In this document: positions 28,230-36,055 of the stretch, one piece after another
How the letters are laid out: each line of letters starts with the position of its first letter
Numbering within the stretch: the stretch's first letter is position 1
Assembly (NCBI RefSeq): GCF_010015475.1
Contig: NZ_SSNI01000033.1
Coordinates: 1 to 64,000 of the forward strand
Length of the DNA: 64,000 nt
Reading direction: 5' to 3'
From: Pontibacter pamirensis
GTDB taxonomy: Bacteria; Bacteroidota; Bacteroidia; Cytophagales; Hymenobacteraceae
The notes under the pieces: model-generated
Database searches by the model: none
What the model was told of the DNA's origin: nothing
The model's input: the letters and a program-made list of their open reading frames with translations, nothing else
Program-made: the position numbers and the translations under genes

Positions 28230-29180
28230 ATGGCTGATTCTCTGATACTCCCTTTTGAGGTGGCGCGTGTGCTGGATATCAAGTCCACCATCAGGTACTA
28301 CCTGTCGCAAAAGAAAAAAGCGCAGCAGACTTTTGGAATGAATAAGTACGAAAGCCTGGACTACGGAGGCGACTTTGCCGTGCTGAGCAATGAGGGCGGG
28401 ACCAGCAGTGGTCCGCCTATTAAAACAGACCACTATGCCATGATACTGTGCCTGAAGGGCAGCAGCACGAAAACTGTTGGGCAGTTCATGTTCGAGGTGC
28501 AGCCTCAAACGGTACACTTCGTTTCACCGGGCGTCATTAACTCCTATGAGGGCTCAACAGAAGATCTGCTCCTGTACATGCTCCTTTTCAGGCGGGAATT
28601 CATGGATGAAAGCTTTATAAGTGGCCCGGTCGTAGATAACCTGCTGCAGATGAATCCGGATTATCCTCCCGTATATACTCTGGAGCCTGACAGTTTTAAT
28701 GCGATGAAGGCTGGCCTGGAGAAAATCAGCGATGAGTTTGACAGGGGAGGTGCTTTTCACCTGAACATCATCCGCCTGCAGACGCTGCAACTGCTCTATG
28801 AGATGAACAGGGCTTGCGAGGCCTGTTTGTTGAGCTTTACAAAGCACATGAACCGGCAGTACCAACTTACCCACGCTTTCAAAATGCTGGTAGAAGAGAA
28901 CTTCCTGACAAAGCGTACCGTGAGCGAGTATGCCGACATGTTGAACATTTCTGCCAAGCACCTGGGCGAGTCGGTGAAGCGGGAAACAGGGGAGAGTGCC
29001 CTGGAAATCATTCACAGGAGGCTGCTGCGGGAGGCGCAGTACCTGCTTTCCTATTCTTCCTGGAGCATAAAAGAAGTTGCGGAGCACCTGCAGTTCGATA
29101 CCGCCTCGCACTTCAGCCGCTTCTTTAAGCAAAAGACCGGCCTCAACCCAAGTCAGTACAGCGCTGCAGCCTTATTTTAG
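28230..29180 (+). CDS. AraC-family transcriptional regulator
   Basis: A 316-residue regulator. The N-terminal cupin-type sensor (HYAMILCLKGSSTKTVGQFMF, QPQTVHFVSPGVINSYEG) is followed by a helical linker and a C-terminal AraC DNA-binding domain (about 215-312) with VSEYADMLNISAKHLGESVK and IKEVAEHLQFDTASHFSRFF then GLNPSQYSAA. ATG 28230 has an AAGGAAAG ribosome-binding site; an ATG at 28338 is a shorter alternative. It is divergent from yceI. The inducer is unknown. Confidence 0.9.
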   Translation: MADSLILPFEVARVLDIKSTIRYYLSQKKKAQQTFGMNKYESLDYGGDFAVLSNEGGTSSGPPIKTDHYAMILCLKGSSTKTVGQFMFEVQPQTVHFVSPGVINSYEGSTEDLLLYMLLFRREFMDESFISGPVVDNLLQMNPDYPPVYTLEPDSFNAMKAGLEKISDEFDRGGAFHLNIIRLQTLQLLYEMNRACEACLLSFTKHMNRQYQLTHAFKMLVEENFLTKRTVSEYADMLNISAKHLGESVKRETGESALEIIHRRLLREAQYLLSYSSWSIKEVAEHLQFDTASHFSRFFKQKTGLNPSQYSAAALF

Positions 29181-29454
29181 ATAAAACAGGGTGTAACGCA
29201 CACAGCAAGTAGACTTAGGGTTCTTGCATGATTGACCACTTGTCAGTGGCTCGTGCGCGTTCTATTCCGCAGGAGGAATAGGAAAACTCTATTTAAAAAA
29301 TGTTCAATACATTTAATAGAGAGCGAGTTGCAATATAGTATATTCGTTAGTCCGGTTACGTTTATACGCGTACCGTTAGGCGGCTAAACGGAGTAACTAC
29401 TTATATCCGCAAGTTGTGCATCATTTAAAGGAGAAAAACATAATTTTAAAAGAT

Positions 29455-29895
29455 ATGCAAAAAGAAGTTCTTCTGGATATTTTATACCAAAACAGAATTA
29501 CCTGTTCCGCTGCCTTTGACGAAATAACTCTTGATAATGCGACGCTTCGATTAAATGGTAAAACAGCATCGGCTGGTTTTATTCTTCGTCACCTTGGCGA
29601 GACTATCAATATGTTTGGTTTATTTTTTGGAGTGTCATCATTGGTGCAAAATACGACTATGGGCCAATCAGATACAGGACAAGGCGAAGACGTAGAAAAA
29701 AGTAAGCATTTAATTGAACAAGGTTATGAAATGCTCCGAAATCTTGTAGAAAAGACGCCTGATTCAGCATGGCTTGAACCCATTGATACGCCCTTCTTTG
29801 GCACAGTTTCACGAGCAAAGCTTTTTTCACACATCCTTTTTCACAATTCGCATCATGCTGGCCAAATAATATTGACCCTAAAGAAAGGAACATAA
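29455..29895 (+). CDS. DinB-family protein
   Basis: A 146-residue four-helix-bundle protein of the DinB superfamily. Three histidines at the usual spacing for a metal site are visible: one in ILRHLGETINMF and two in LFSHILFHNSHHAGQI. I start at ATG 29455; a longer frame begins with GTG 29416 and has a purine-rich AAAGGAG sequence inside it, so the start is uncertain. Members include thiol transferases and many of unknown function. The gene is visibly AT-richer than its neighbours and may be acquired. Confidence 0.78.
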   Translation: MQKEVLLDILYQNRITCSAAFDEITLDNATLRLNGKTASAGFILRHLGETINMFGLFFGVSSLVQNTTMGQSDTGQGEDVEKSKHLIEQGYEMLRNLVEKTPDSAWLEPIDTPFFGTVSRAKLFSHILFHNSHHAGQIILTLKKGT

Positions 29896-29941
29896 GCAAC
29901 TCGAAATTTATTGGCCGCACTGATCAAAAATAAAGAATGCA

Positions 29942-29990
29942 CAACGGTTGAGCTAAAAAGTATTGAAAGCACTTTTTAGCTCAACCGTTG
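29942..29990 (+). terminator. Very strong hairpin after the DinB gene
   Basis: A perfect 20-bp inverted repeat (29942-29961 with 29971-29990) around a 9-nt loop starts 47 bp after the DinB stop. The arms contain A5/T5 runs, so it probably ends transcription; an integron attC site was considered and rejected. Confidence 0.75.
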
Positions 29991-30068
29991 CTTGTAAGCT
30001 GAAACATTCACCTTGAGAAAGAATGAGAGCAGATTGAGTTAAGATAATATTATTTAAAAAAGTATAGG

Positions 30069-30683
30069 ATGAAAAGAAACAAAACACTCCCTCGCATCTT
30101 ACTCCAGATTTACTCTCTTGTTTTTCTTGCTATGCTGCTAGCAACTGCTTGTAAAAAAGACGAAAAAAGGCCAAGCGTTGGGGGCTGTTATAAGGTTGAA
30201 TCACTGGTTACAGACAGGCTAGTAGATTTGAACAATGATGGAGAAGTCTCTACAAATGTAATGGAGGAGATCAGCCAATCTAATTTGAACCCATATGGTT
30301 TTGGTTTTAATTATCCTCATAGTTATCTGGAGATAAGGCCTACGAAATACCACGATAACACTTTTCATCACCTATATATTCCTTTTCCTGATTCCCACCT
30401 GACTTTTGATTATAAGGATTCACCCAATGGGGTAGTCTATTTTAGCAGGAATCTTAACGGCGTTGGTTATGGGTATAGCTATGATGAGAAAAATAAACTT
30501 ATTCACCTTGACCGCACCAACGTGGAGGAGAAGAATGAGGAATTGTGGGGCAAGCTTGAAGATATTAAGCTAATTGAAAAAGACACACTTGAGCTATTGA
30601 TAAGTAAGAACTATTATGATTTCAGTACCGCGAACTGGACAAAACTTCAGTTGATTGGCATCTATGCCAGAGTTGAAAACTAA
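30069..30683 (+). CDS. Hypothetical lipoprotein
   Basis: A 204-residue protein with a lipoprotein signal (hydrophobic stretch LVFLAMLLATAC, lipidated cysteine near residue 28, followed by KKDEKRP). The mature part is rich in beta-strand-like segments and aromatic residues, and opens GGCYKVESLVTDRLVDLNND, which recalls lipocalin-like lipoproteins of Bacteroidota, but no family can be fixed. The gene is AT-rich like the DinB gene before it and may share its origin. No neighbour explains it. Confidence 0.75.
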   Translation: MKRNKTLPRILLQIYSLVFLAMLLATACKKDEKRPSVGGCYKVESLVTDRLVDLNNDGEVSTNVMEEISQSNLNPYGFGFNYPHSYLEIRPTKYHDNTFHHLYIPFPDSHLTFDYKDSPNGVVYFSRNLNGVGYGYSYDEKNKLIHLDRTNVEEKNEELWGKLEDIKLIEKDTLELLISKNYYDFSTANWTKLQLIGIYARVEN

Positions 30684-31176
30684 AACTTGTACGTTGATTA
30701 ATAGAAGCAGTCATAGAAAGTCTTCTGCCTGACAAGTGTTACCTCAATTGTAATAGAAAGAAGCAAATTCAGAAATAAGAGGAACCTGCCTTGAATAAAT
30801 GAAGAAAAGTCTGCAAGCAACACTGCCCATAATTCAAGCTTCGGCTATGCCTTGCTCGCTTTATGTACGACACCGTTATATTAATGGAAATAGTGATTCT
30901 TAATTCAAGCCCTGGTAATATATTTTACGCAACAAAGTAAATGTAAAAAACGAACTATTATGAAAATCAACCGATTATCAACAATTCTTAAAGGTGAATT
31001 TCTTTCGTATATGCTGTTAGGTTTTATAACTCTCATCATCTATCTGAGTACCGCTTTAGCGCAATACATTTGATGAAAGAATAGTACTGGCGGTCAAACC
31101 ATATTTCATACGGAAACTTTCATTTGCATCTAACTTTTATGATTTTAGGCGGAAAGTAATCATCCCGCCTAAAACC
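30684..31176. other. 493-bp intergenic region, possible signal-peptide scrap
   Basis: AT-rich and without a convincing gene. A 37-codon frame (30960-31073) reads like an N-terminal hydrophobic segment ending STALAQYI and may be the start of a lost secreted protein. The terminator of the DUF808 gene lies at the right end. Confidence 0.4.
31143..31174 (-). terminator. Hairpin at the end of the DUF808 gene
   Basis: TTTTAGGCGG at 31143-31152 pairs with CCGCCTAAAA at 31165-31174, immediately after the minus-strand stop codon. The run of U after it is weak. Confidence 0.6.
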
Positions 31177-32097
31177 TCAAACAGCTTTGCGAATAAGTGA
31201 CAGAATATTTGCAATGACTGCACCTAAAACCAGTCCAGCTAAACCACTGACCAACACCTTTGCAAACCAGGCAAGAGCGGGCATGTGAGCCAGAGAATTT
31301 CCTAAATCATCAAGCGCATGACTCGTGAAAGGAATACCGTGGGCAATAATTTCTGCTCCTACCCACAACATGGCTGCAGTTCCGATATAGGCTAGGATTT
31401 TTAAAAAGTGTGGCATAAATGTTACGATGCCGCGCCCGATTTTTCTGACTTGCAGATGATGGTTTTCTTTTGCCATATGCACCCCAATATCATCAGCTTT
31501 TACAATCAGGCCTACGAACCCATAAACGGCAACCGTGATAAAAATAGCCACGGCTAACATGACGGCAATTTGTGACACCAGGGGTTGCTCAGCCACATTG
31601 GCATATGTGATGGCTACAATTTCAGCAGAAAGAATTAAATCTGTGCGAACTGCCCCTTTCACTCTTGTATTCTCCAGTTCTTCGGGTGTAATTACTTTTA
31701 CATCTTCCCCTGGGCTTTGATGGGCGTCATCAGGGTGATGCTTGCTAAACATGGAGTGGACTTTTTCATAGCCCTCGAAACATAAATAGGCACCACCCAT
31801 CATTAATATGGGCGTTATTGCCCAGGGCGCAAAGAAGCCGAGCAGCAGAGCAGCCGGACTTAAAATAATCAGTTTATTGATCAGTGACTTTTTAGCGATC
31901 TGAAAAATGATCGAAAGCTCACGCGAAGGATCAAGGCCCACCACATACTTGGGCGTTACGGCGGCGTCATCAATGACAATGCCGGATACTTTACCCGTTG
32001 TTTTTGACACCTGAGCGGGGACATCATCCAGGCTCGCAGCGCTGACTTTCACCAGGGCCGATACATCATCCAATAAAGCAAGAAGTCCTGTTGCCAT
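31177..32097 (-). CDS. DUF808 (YedI-type) inner-membrane protein
   Basis: A 306-residue membrane protein with the typical start MATGLLALLDDVSALVKVSA and the family block YVVGLDPSRELSIIFQIAKK. At least six hydrophobic segments follow (ILSPAALLLGFF, PILMMGGAYLCFEG, IAVMLAVAIFITVAVYGFVG, FLKILAYIGTAAMLW, LVSGLAGLVLGAVIANILSL). Family function is unknown. It has its own upstream spacer and downstream hairpin and appears to be a single-gene unit. Confidence 0.92.
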   Translation of the reverse strand: MATGLLALLDDVSALVKVSAASLDDVPAQVSKTTGKVSGIVIDDAAVTPKYVVGLDPSRELSIIFQIAKKSLINKLIILSPAALLLGFFAPWAITPILMMGGAYLCFEGYEKVHSMFSKHHPDDAHQSPGEDVKVITPEELENTRVKGAVRTDLILSAEIVAITYANVAEQPLVSQIAVMLAVAIFITVAVYGFVGLIVKADDIGVHMAKENHHLQVRKIGRGIVTFMPHFLKILAYIGTAAMLWVGAEIIAHGIPFTSHALDDLGNSLAHMPALAWFAKVLVSGLAGLVLGAVIANILSLIRKAV

Positions 32098-32496
32098 TAT
32101 TTGTTTATTATTTTAGAAGAAGACATGTTTTACATGCTCGCTAAGGCGATATTACGAAATATATTTGCCAGTCCGCTTCCGGGGGTAAAAATTTGTTGAA
32201 GCCGGCGCCGCTGACGCCTTAGGTAAATGCATATTCTTCCATTACGGCTATGTCTGAAGATACAAGGATGTCGCTTTAGCCACCCTCAAAGCATACTGAG
32301 AAAACCTTTTGCTGGTGCATCCTGGCGTGGCTATCTTCTACAGAGTGTAGAAAAGCATACACAGTTCCCGCTCTTCTTCCACACTTATTTAATTCTACGA
32401 CATATTATTAGTTGCCTGTAAATCAGGTAATTGATTAGTTTTAGTGTCCGTGGCATGGTTCTGTCAAAGTAAGAGGCATAACTTAACCAGACAATT
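32098..32496. other. Divergent promoter region between DUF808 and a small secreted protein
   Basis: The 399-bp spacer contains no credible gene; the 64-codon plus frame at 32227-32421 has no family features. It should include both promoters. Confidence 0.5.
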
Positions 32497-32835
32497 ATGA
32501 AAAAAGTAACTTTTTTAGCCGCCATCGCATTTTTGGGAATGTCATCGCTTGACGCAAGTGCACAAACAACCACTCCGCAAGAGCAGGCACCAGCAATGCA
32601 GCAGGAAGAGAAAAAAGAAAAAGTAACGACGGAGCAACTTCCGGAGCCTGTTCAGGAAGCCTTGAAGAGCGACACATATAAAGACTGGACAGTAGGAGAC
32701 ATCTATCTAATCAAGCCAGCCACAGAAGGCACTGAAGGTGCTATTGTGTACGAGGTGAACCTGACAAACGCGCAGGGACAGACAGGTGTTGTTAGAATGG
32801 ACGAAAGAGGCGGAGACGCTTCTAAGAAAGAGTAG
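32497..32835 (+). CDS. Small secreted protein, PepSY-like
   Basis: A 112-residue protein with a signal peptide (MKKVTFLAAIAFLGMSSLDA, cut near ASA-QTT). A glutamine- and lysine-rich low-complexity linker (about 25-43) precedes a short domain: TTEQLPEPVQEALKSDTYKD, WTVGDIYLI and YEVNLTNAQGQTGVVRMDER. The pattern resembles PepSY-like periplasmic domains common in Bacteroidota (helix, then beta strands). Function unknown. A terminator follows directly. Confidence 0.75.
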   Translation: MKKVTFLAAIAFLGMSSLDASAQTTTPQEQAPAMQQEEKKEKVTTEQLPEPVQEALKSDTYKDWTVGDIYLIKPATEGTEGAIVYEVNLTNAQGQTGVVRMDERGGDASKKE

Positions 32836-32855
32836 GCTTAGCTTATAGCCGCAGA

Positions 32856-32890
32856 AAAGAAGCCTCCGTTATGCGGGGGCTTCTTTGTTT
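32856..32890 (+). terminator. Terminator of the PepSY-like gene
   Basis: AAAGAAGCCTCCG at 32856-32868 pairs with CGGGGGCTTCTTT at 32874-32886 (one G-T pair), followed by GTTTGTG, 20 bp after the stop. Confidence 0.8.
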
Positions 32891-33123
32891 GTGCCTTCCT
32901 GCATTCAGCGAAGCCACAAACAAAATTGGAGAGATAGTAATAAACGTATAAAGCGCTTGCTTTAAGCCATACCAGTTTGTAACTATATTCTACACAGGAT
33001 AATTTACAGGAAATTGTAAGTTTGTTCAACCTTGATTAAAAGCATGTTTTAATTTTTTGAAGGCGCACATTTTCAGCTTAAGTATAAATTTTAAACATGC
33101 TTTAAACATTAAGCCTATGCCGT

Positions 33124-33531
33124 ATGCCGTTTGATATAAAGTACACATCAGACTTTTACATAATAGAGGTAGACCTCGACGCAGATCTGCTCCAGTCGAA
33201 TTGGCTGAGGCCGGTAAGCGTGAAGGAAATGGAAACGGGTGGGACGAAGCTTTATGAGGTACTGCGTGATACCCAGGGGGCGCGTGTTTTGGCCAATGCC
33301 CAATCTTTAGGTGTTTTACCCGCTGAGGCCAAGGAGTGGATGTCGTCAAGGTTTTATGAACTGCTCTCCCTGACGCAGCTGAAAAAGATGGCAAGGGTGC
33401 TGCCGGAGAACTTGTTCCATCGGGTAGCCCTGGAGTCAGTGGTTACCAGGGCCGATGCGCTAGGGGTGACGAAATTTGATGTCAGGAACTTCACATCGCC
33501 TACGGAAGCTCTTCGGTGGCTGGATTCCTAG
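33124..33531 (+). CDS. Hypothetical STAS/SpoIIAA-like protein
   Basis: A 135-residue cytosolic protein. Its alternating pattern (FYIIEVDLDADLL, GARVLANAQSLGVLPAEAKEWM, FYELLSLTQLKKMARVLPE, NLFHRVALESVVTRADALGV, RNFTSPTEALRWLDS) and ending are typical of single-domain STAS-like or SpoIIAA-like proteins in this group. No catalytic residues are seen. It has an AT-rich promoter region and no obvious partner. Confidence 0.65.
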   Translation: MPFDIKYTSDFYIIEVDLDADLLQSNWLRPVSVKEMETGGTKLYEVLRDTQGARVLANAQSLGVLPAEAKEWMSSRFYELLSLTQLKKMARVLPENLFHRVALESVVTRADALGVTKFDVRNFTSPTEALRWLDS

Positions 33532-33590
33532 GGCAGCCTGAGGCTGGCCCTCCAACAAGTTTCGTTAGCGGTCTGCATCAGAGTATACGG

Positions 33591-33776
33591 TATTATTCAG
33601 GTGGAACACCTATAGGGAATGATGTAGCGCTGGGCACCGGCCAGTTAGACTTAGCGGCCATCTTAAAAGCCGCTAAGAAAGCGGGTATCAAGCATTATTA
33701 CACTGAGGATGAAAGTGACAGGAAGAGTGTACAGGTGCCCTAAAGTATGACTTATTTAAAAAGCCTGAAGCAATAG
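33591..33776 (+). pseudogene. C-terminal remnant of a sugar phosphate isomerase/epimerase
   Basis: The frame reads YYSGGTPIGNDVALGTGQLD, LAAILKAAKKAGIKHYYTED, ESDRKSVQVP, then TAA, then SMTYLKSLKQ and TAG. This is the closing part of the xylose-isomerase-like TIM barrel family (final helix SxxYLKSL). Everything upstream is missing, and the TAA at 33741-33743 is likely a changed lysine codon. It therefore cannot make a working enzyme. Such epimerases often accompany DUF1080 hydrolases, two of which occur later in this window. Confidence 0.75.
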
Positions 33777-33858
33777 TACTGGTCGTTGATGGTGAGGTAG
33801 TTTATTTATGACTTTTGAGATGCGTGAAAGCTACTATTTCATGTAAAAAATAGTACGT

Positions 33859-33897
33859 TTCCCTTGCAGTGTGTAAATATTTCTCACTGCAAGGGAA
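33859..33897 (-). terminator. Terminator for the small minus-strand gene at 33914-34180
   Basis: TTCCCTTGCAGTG at 33859-33871 pairs perfectly with CACTGCAAGGGAA at 33885-33897, 16 bp beyond the stop codon of the minus-strand frame. Confidence 0.75.
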
Positions 33898-33913
33898 GCG
33901 CATCCTTTAATAT

Positions 33914-34180
33914 TCAGTATTTGATAAAGGGCATGCTTTGGCCAGAAAGCGCTTCCTCATCTGCAACACCAACAAAGTAACCGCCAACAAATATTCCTGC
34001 CCCGGACCTTACAGCATTTGCCCCGGACTTATAAGCCACTACACTACCATCAATGGTAGAGAAGCTTAACAGATTCTCGTCAAAACCAGTATCTGCCTTT
34101 GGGGAGGCGGAAACCATGGTAAAAATTCTTCTAATGTTCTTTAGAACTTTCGGGCGAAGAGAAGTAGCTGATTTACTCAT
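33914..34180 (-). CDS. Small hypothetical protein
   Basis: An 88-residue protein, MSKSATSLRPKVLKNIRRIF at the start, then a basic N-terminus, a central STIDGSVVAYKSGANAVRSG and a glycine-rich hydrophobic GIFVGGYFVGVADEEALSG. No family is recognised. Evidence for a real gene is the 13-bp terminator hairpin just past its stop and the AT-rich promoter-like sequence before it; the codon pattern is reasonable. It could be a small membrane-associated or secreted peptide, but there is no clear signal peptide. Confidence 0.5.
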   Translation of the reverse strand: MSKSATSLRPKVLKNIRRIFTMVSASPKADTGFDENLLSFSTIDGSVVAYKSGANAVRSGAGIFVGGYFVGVADEEALSGQSMPFIKY

Positions 34181-34728
34181 GTGGCGACAGTTTTATGTTT
34201 TACATGTGTCAATAATACACACTAATCCTGCACGGCAACAGGAAAATAATATGCGTGGAGTAACACAAAGTCATAACGAGCAGCAGAAACCACCTTTAGA
34301 TTGTATTGTATAAATTAAAGTGTTAATAGGATTTAAATAAATTAGATAATGTATTTATTATTAATTAACTATATATTAAGTTTGTAATAGGCGACTAAAC
34401 TCAATAAGAAAGTAACATTTTTTATTTGCTATTTGGCGGCGTTACAGACAGAAATTATCTGGGAATGTGTTTGTAATTTATACTATACGCTGCAAATGAG
34501 CCTCGTCAGAATTTAAAACCACACATTTTCGCTTAAAGCTTGAAGATGCGCTGATGAGGGAATGGAGCGTTTTCAAGAAAGAAGCGGACCTGAACCGATT
34601 GCGTTTGCTGTAGTATAGCATCCATGATGAAACATCAGCCTATAGATACTGTACTTATTTCATCAGGTCAGCTTTTCTATCAACAACGCTTGACTTTAAG
34701 TTTACAACCTGAAAGACAATTCAATAAT
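34181..34728. other. 548-bp AT-rich divergent spacer
   Basis: No gene. It is strongly AT-rich around 34310-34400 and should hold promoters for the small minus-strand gene and the antiporter. An in-frame extension of the antiporter from 34624 is not needed. Confidence 0.5.
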
Positions 34729-35682
34729 ATGATGAACATATTGCTTCTCCTGGCCGGATTCATTGCCTTAATTTACGGCGCCACGAAACTTGTTGATGCT
34801 GCATCAAGTCTGGCCTCCAGGATGGGCGTTCCTAACATTGTTATCGGGTTAACTATTGTGGCCTTCGGTACATCCGCCCCTGAGCTGGTGGTGAACCTGA
34901 TTGCCTCCATCAACAACAGCACGGAAATGGTGCTGGGCAATGTGCTGGGAAGCAACATTTTCAACGTGCTGGGAATACTGGGCATCTCCGCCCTGATTTA
35001 TCCCCTGTCAGTTAAGACGAACACTACCTGGCTTGAGATACCAATGAGCTTTCTGGCCGCTGTTACTGTGCTTGTCGTAGCCAGTGATGCTTACCTTGAC
35101 GGCGCAGCATCTAATTTTATCTCCAGGACCGAAGGAATCATCCTGCTTCTGTTCTTCTCTGTTTTCTTGGTCTACAACCTGACAGTGGCCAGGAGCAGTC
35201 CGGATGAGGAAGAGATGCAGACAGAAAACTACTCATCCCTAAAAGCTTTTCTGTTCATTGTACTCGGGCTGGTAGGATTAATTGTGGGCGGCAGGCTGAT
35301 AGTGACAAGCGCCGTAAGCATTGCGCAGACCTTTGGGCTTTCAGAGCGGATTATCGGGCTAACGATAGTATCCATCGGAACTTCGCTGCCCGAACTGGCA
35401 ACGTCAGTGGTGGCGGTAAGAAAGCGGAACGTGGACATCGCAATCGGCAATGTAGTGGGCTCTAACATATTCAACATTTTCCTGATTCTGGGTGTCTCTA
35501 CTATTGTCACTCCACTGCAGGTAAACTCAGCCTCATTTCCAGACATTGCCGTTAATCTTGCTTCCAGCCTGCTGCTGTTTATCTTCATCTTCACGGGCAA
35601 GGGAAGACAACTGGCAAGGTGGGAAGGCGGAATACTCCTGGTGCTGTACGTCGCTTACCTTATCCTGCTGATTACTCAGTAA
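34729..35682 (+). CDS. Calcium/sodium antiporter, CaCA (YrbG) family
   Basis: A 317-residue membrane protein with ten or so helices and the two alpha repeats that define the CaCA superfamily: GLTIVAFGTSAPELVVNLIA with GNVLGSNIFNVLGILG in the first half, and GLTIVSIGTSLPELATSVVA with GNVVGSNIFNIFLILGV in the second. The conserved acidic residues for ion exchange (the E in each PEL) are present. I start at ATG 34729 (MMNILLLLAG), where the first helix begins; a longer frame from 34624 adds a hydrophilic leader not seen in the family. It moves Ca2+ out in exchange for Na+ or H+ across the inner membrane. Confidence 0.93.
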   Translation: MMNILLLLAGFIALIYGATKLVDAASSLASRMGVPNIVIGLTIVAFGTSAPELVVNLIASINNSTEMVLGNVLGSNIFNVLGILGISALIYPLSVKTNTTWLEIPMSFLAAVTVLVVASDAYLDGAASNFISRTEGIILLLFFSVFLVYNLTVARSSPDEEEMQTENYSSLKAFLFIVLGLVGLIVGGRLIVTSAVSIAQTFGLSERIIGLTIVSIGTSLPELATSVVAVRKRNVDIAIGNVVGSNIFNIFLILGVSTIVTPLQVNSASFPDIAVNLASSLLLFIFIFTGKGRQLARWEGGILLVLYVAYLILLITQ

Positions 35683-36055
35683 CACACGTGGATGTCCCTT
35701 AGCTGCTGCTGTTGTCGTGTTCTGCACGCTCAAACCTTTGGGTTTTAATACCAAATGATGTAAAGCACCTCAAAAAAGCAGCAGCATATTCTATCTTTCA
35801 GCACGGAGTGAAGGTGTTTCCAGTCTTTGGGTTGAGCGCCTTTGGAGATTTTTGGTGCCGCTCGCGCGGCAGCGCCTTGGCGCAAAAAACTCCCAGCGCG
35901 ATGCCCGAAGACGAGGCCTCTCGGCCTTGAGAGCTCAGAGAGAAACAATACAACTGTAGGTTAAATGCCGCTGGCGAAGCTTTAGCCACAGTAGGTTAGA
36001 CAGCATCATTCCCAGAGGCTCTTGGCTCAGAAATTCCTTGAGAAGTGGTATCAGA
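35683..36055. other. Intergenic block with unusual GC-rich segment
   Basis: The 373-bp spacer between convergent genes holds a GC-rich stretch (about 35800-35940) with short frames on both strands that share a serine/arginine-rich composition. None has a recognised family. It could be a dispersed intergenic repeat, but a single window cannot show that. Confidence 0.4.

Noticed and set aside
29380..29990. Integron attC-like sites around the DinB gene (GTTAGGC; GTTGAGC and GCTCAAC)
   Set aside because: In the hairpin the two motifs are in the wrong order for attC (GTT side first), there is no second matching site before the gene, and no integrase. It fits a terminator better.
30960..31073. 37-codon frame with hydrophobic N-terminus as a real small gene
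   Set aside because: No ribosome-binding site or family match; listed only as a possible scrap within the spacer.
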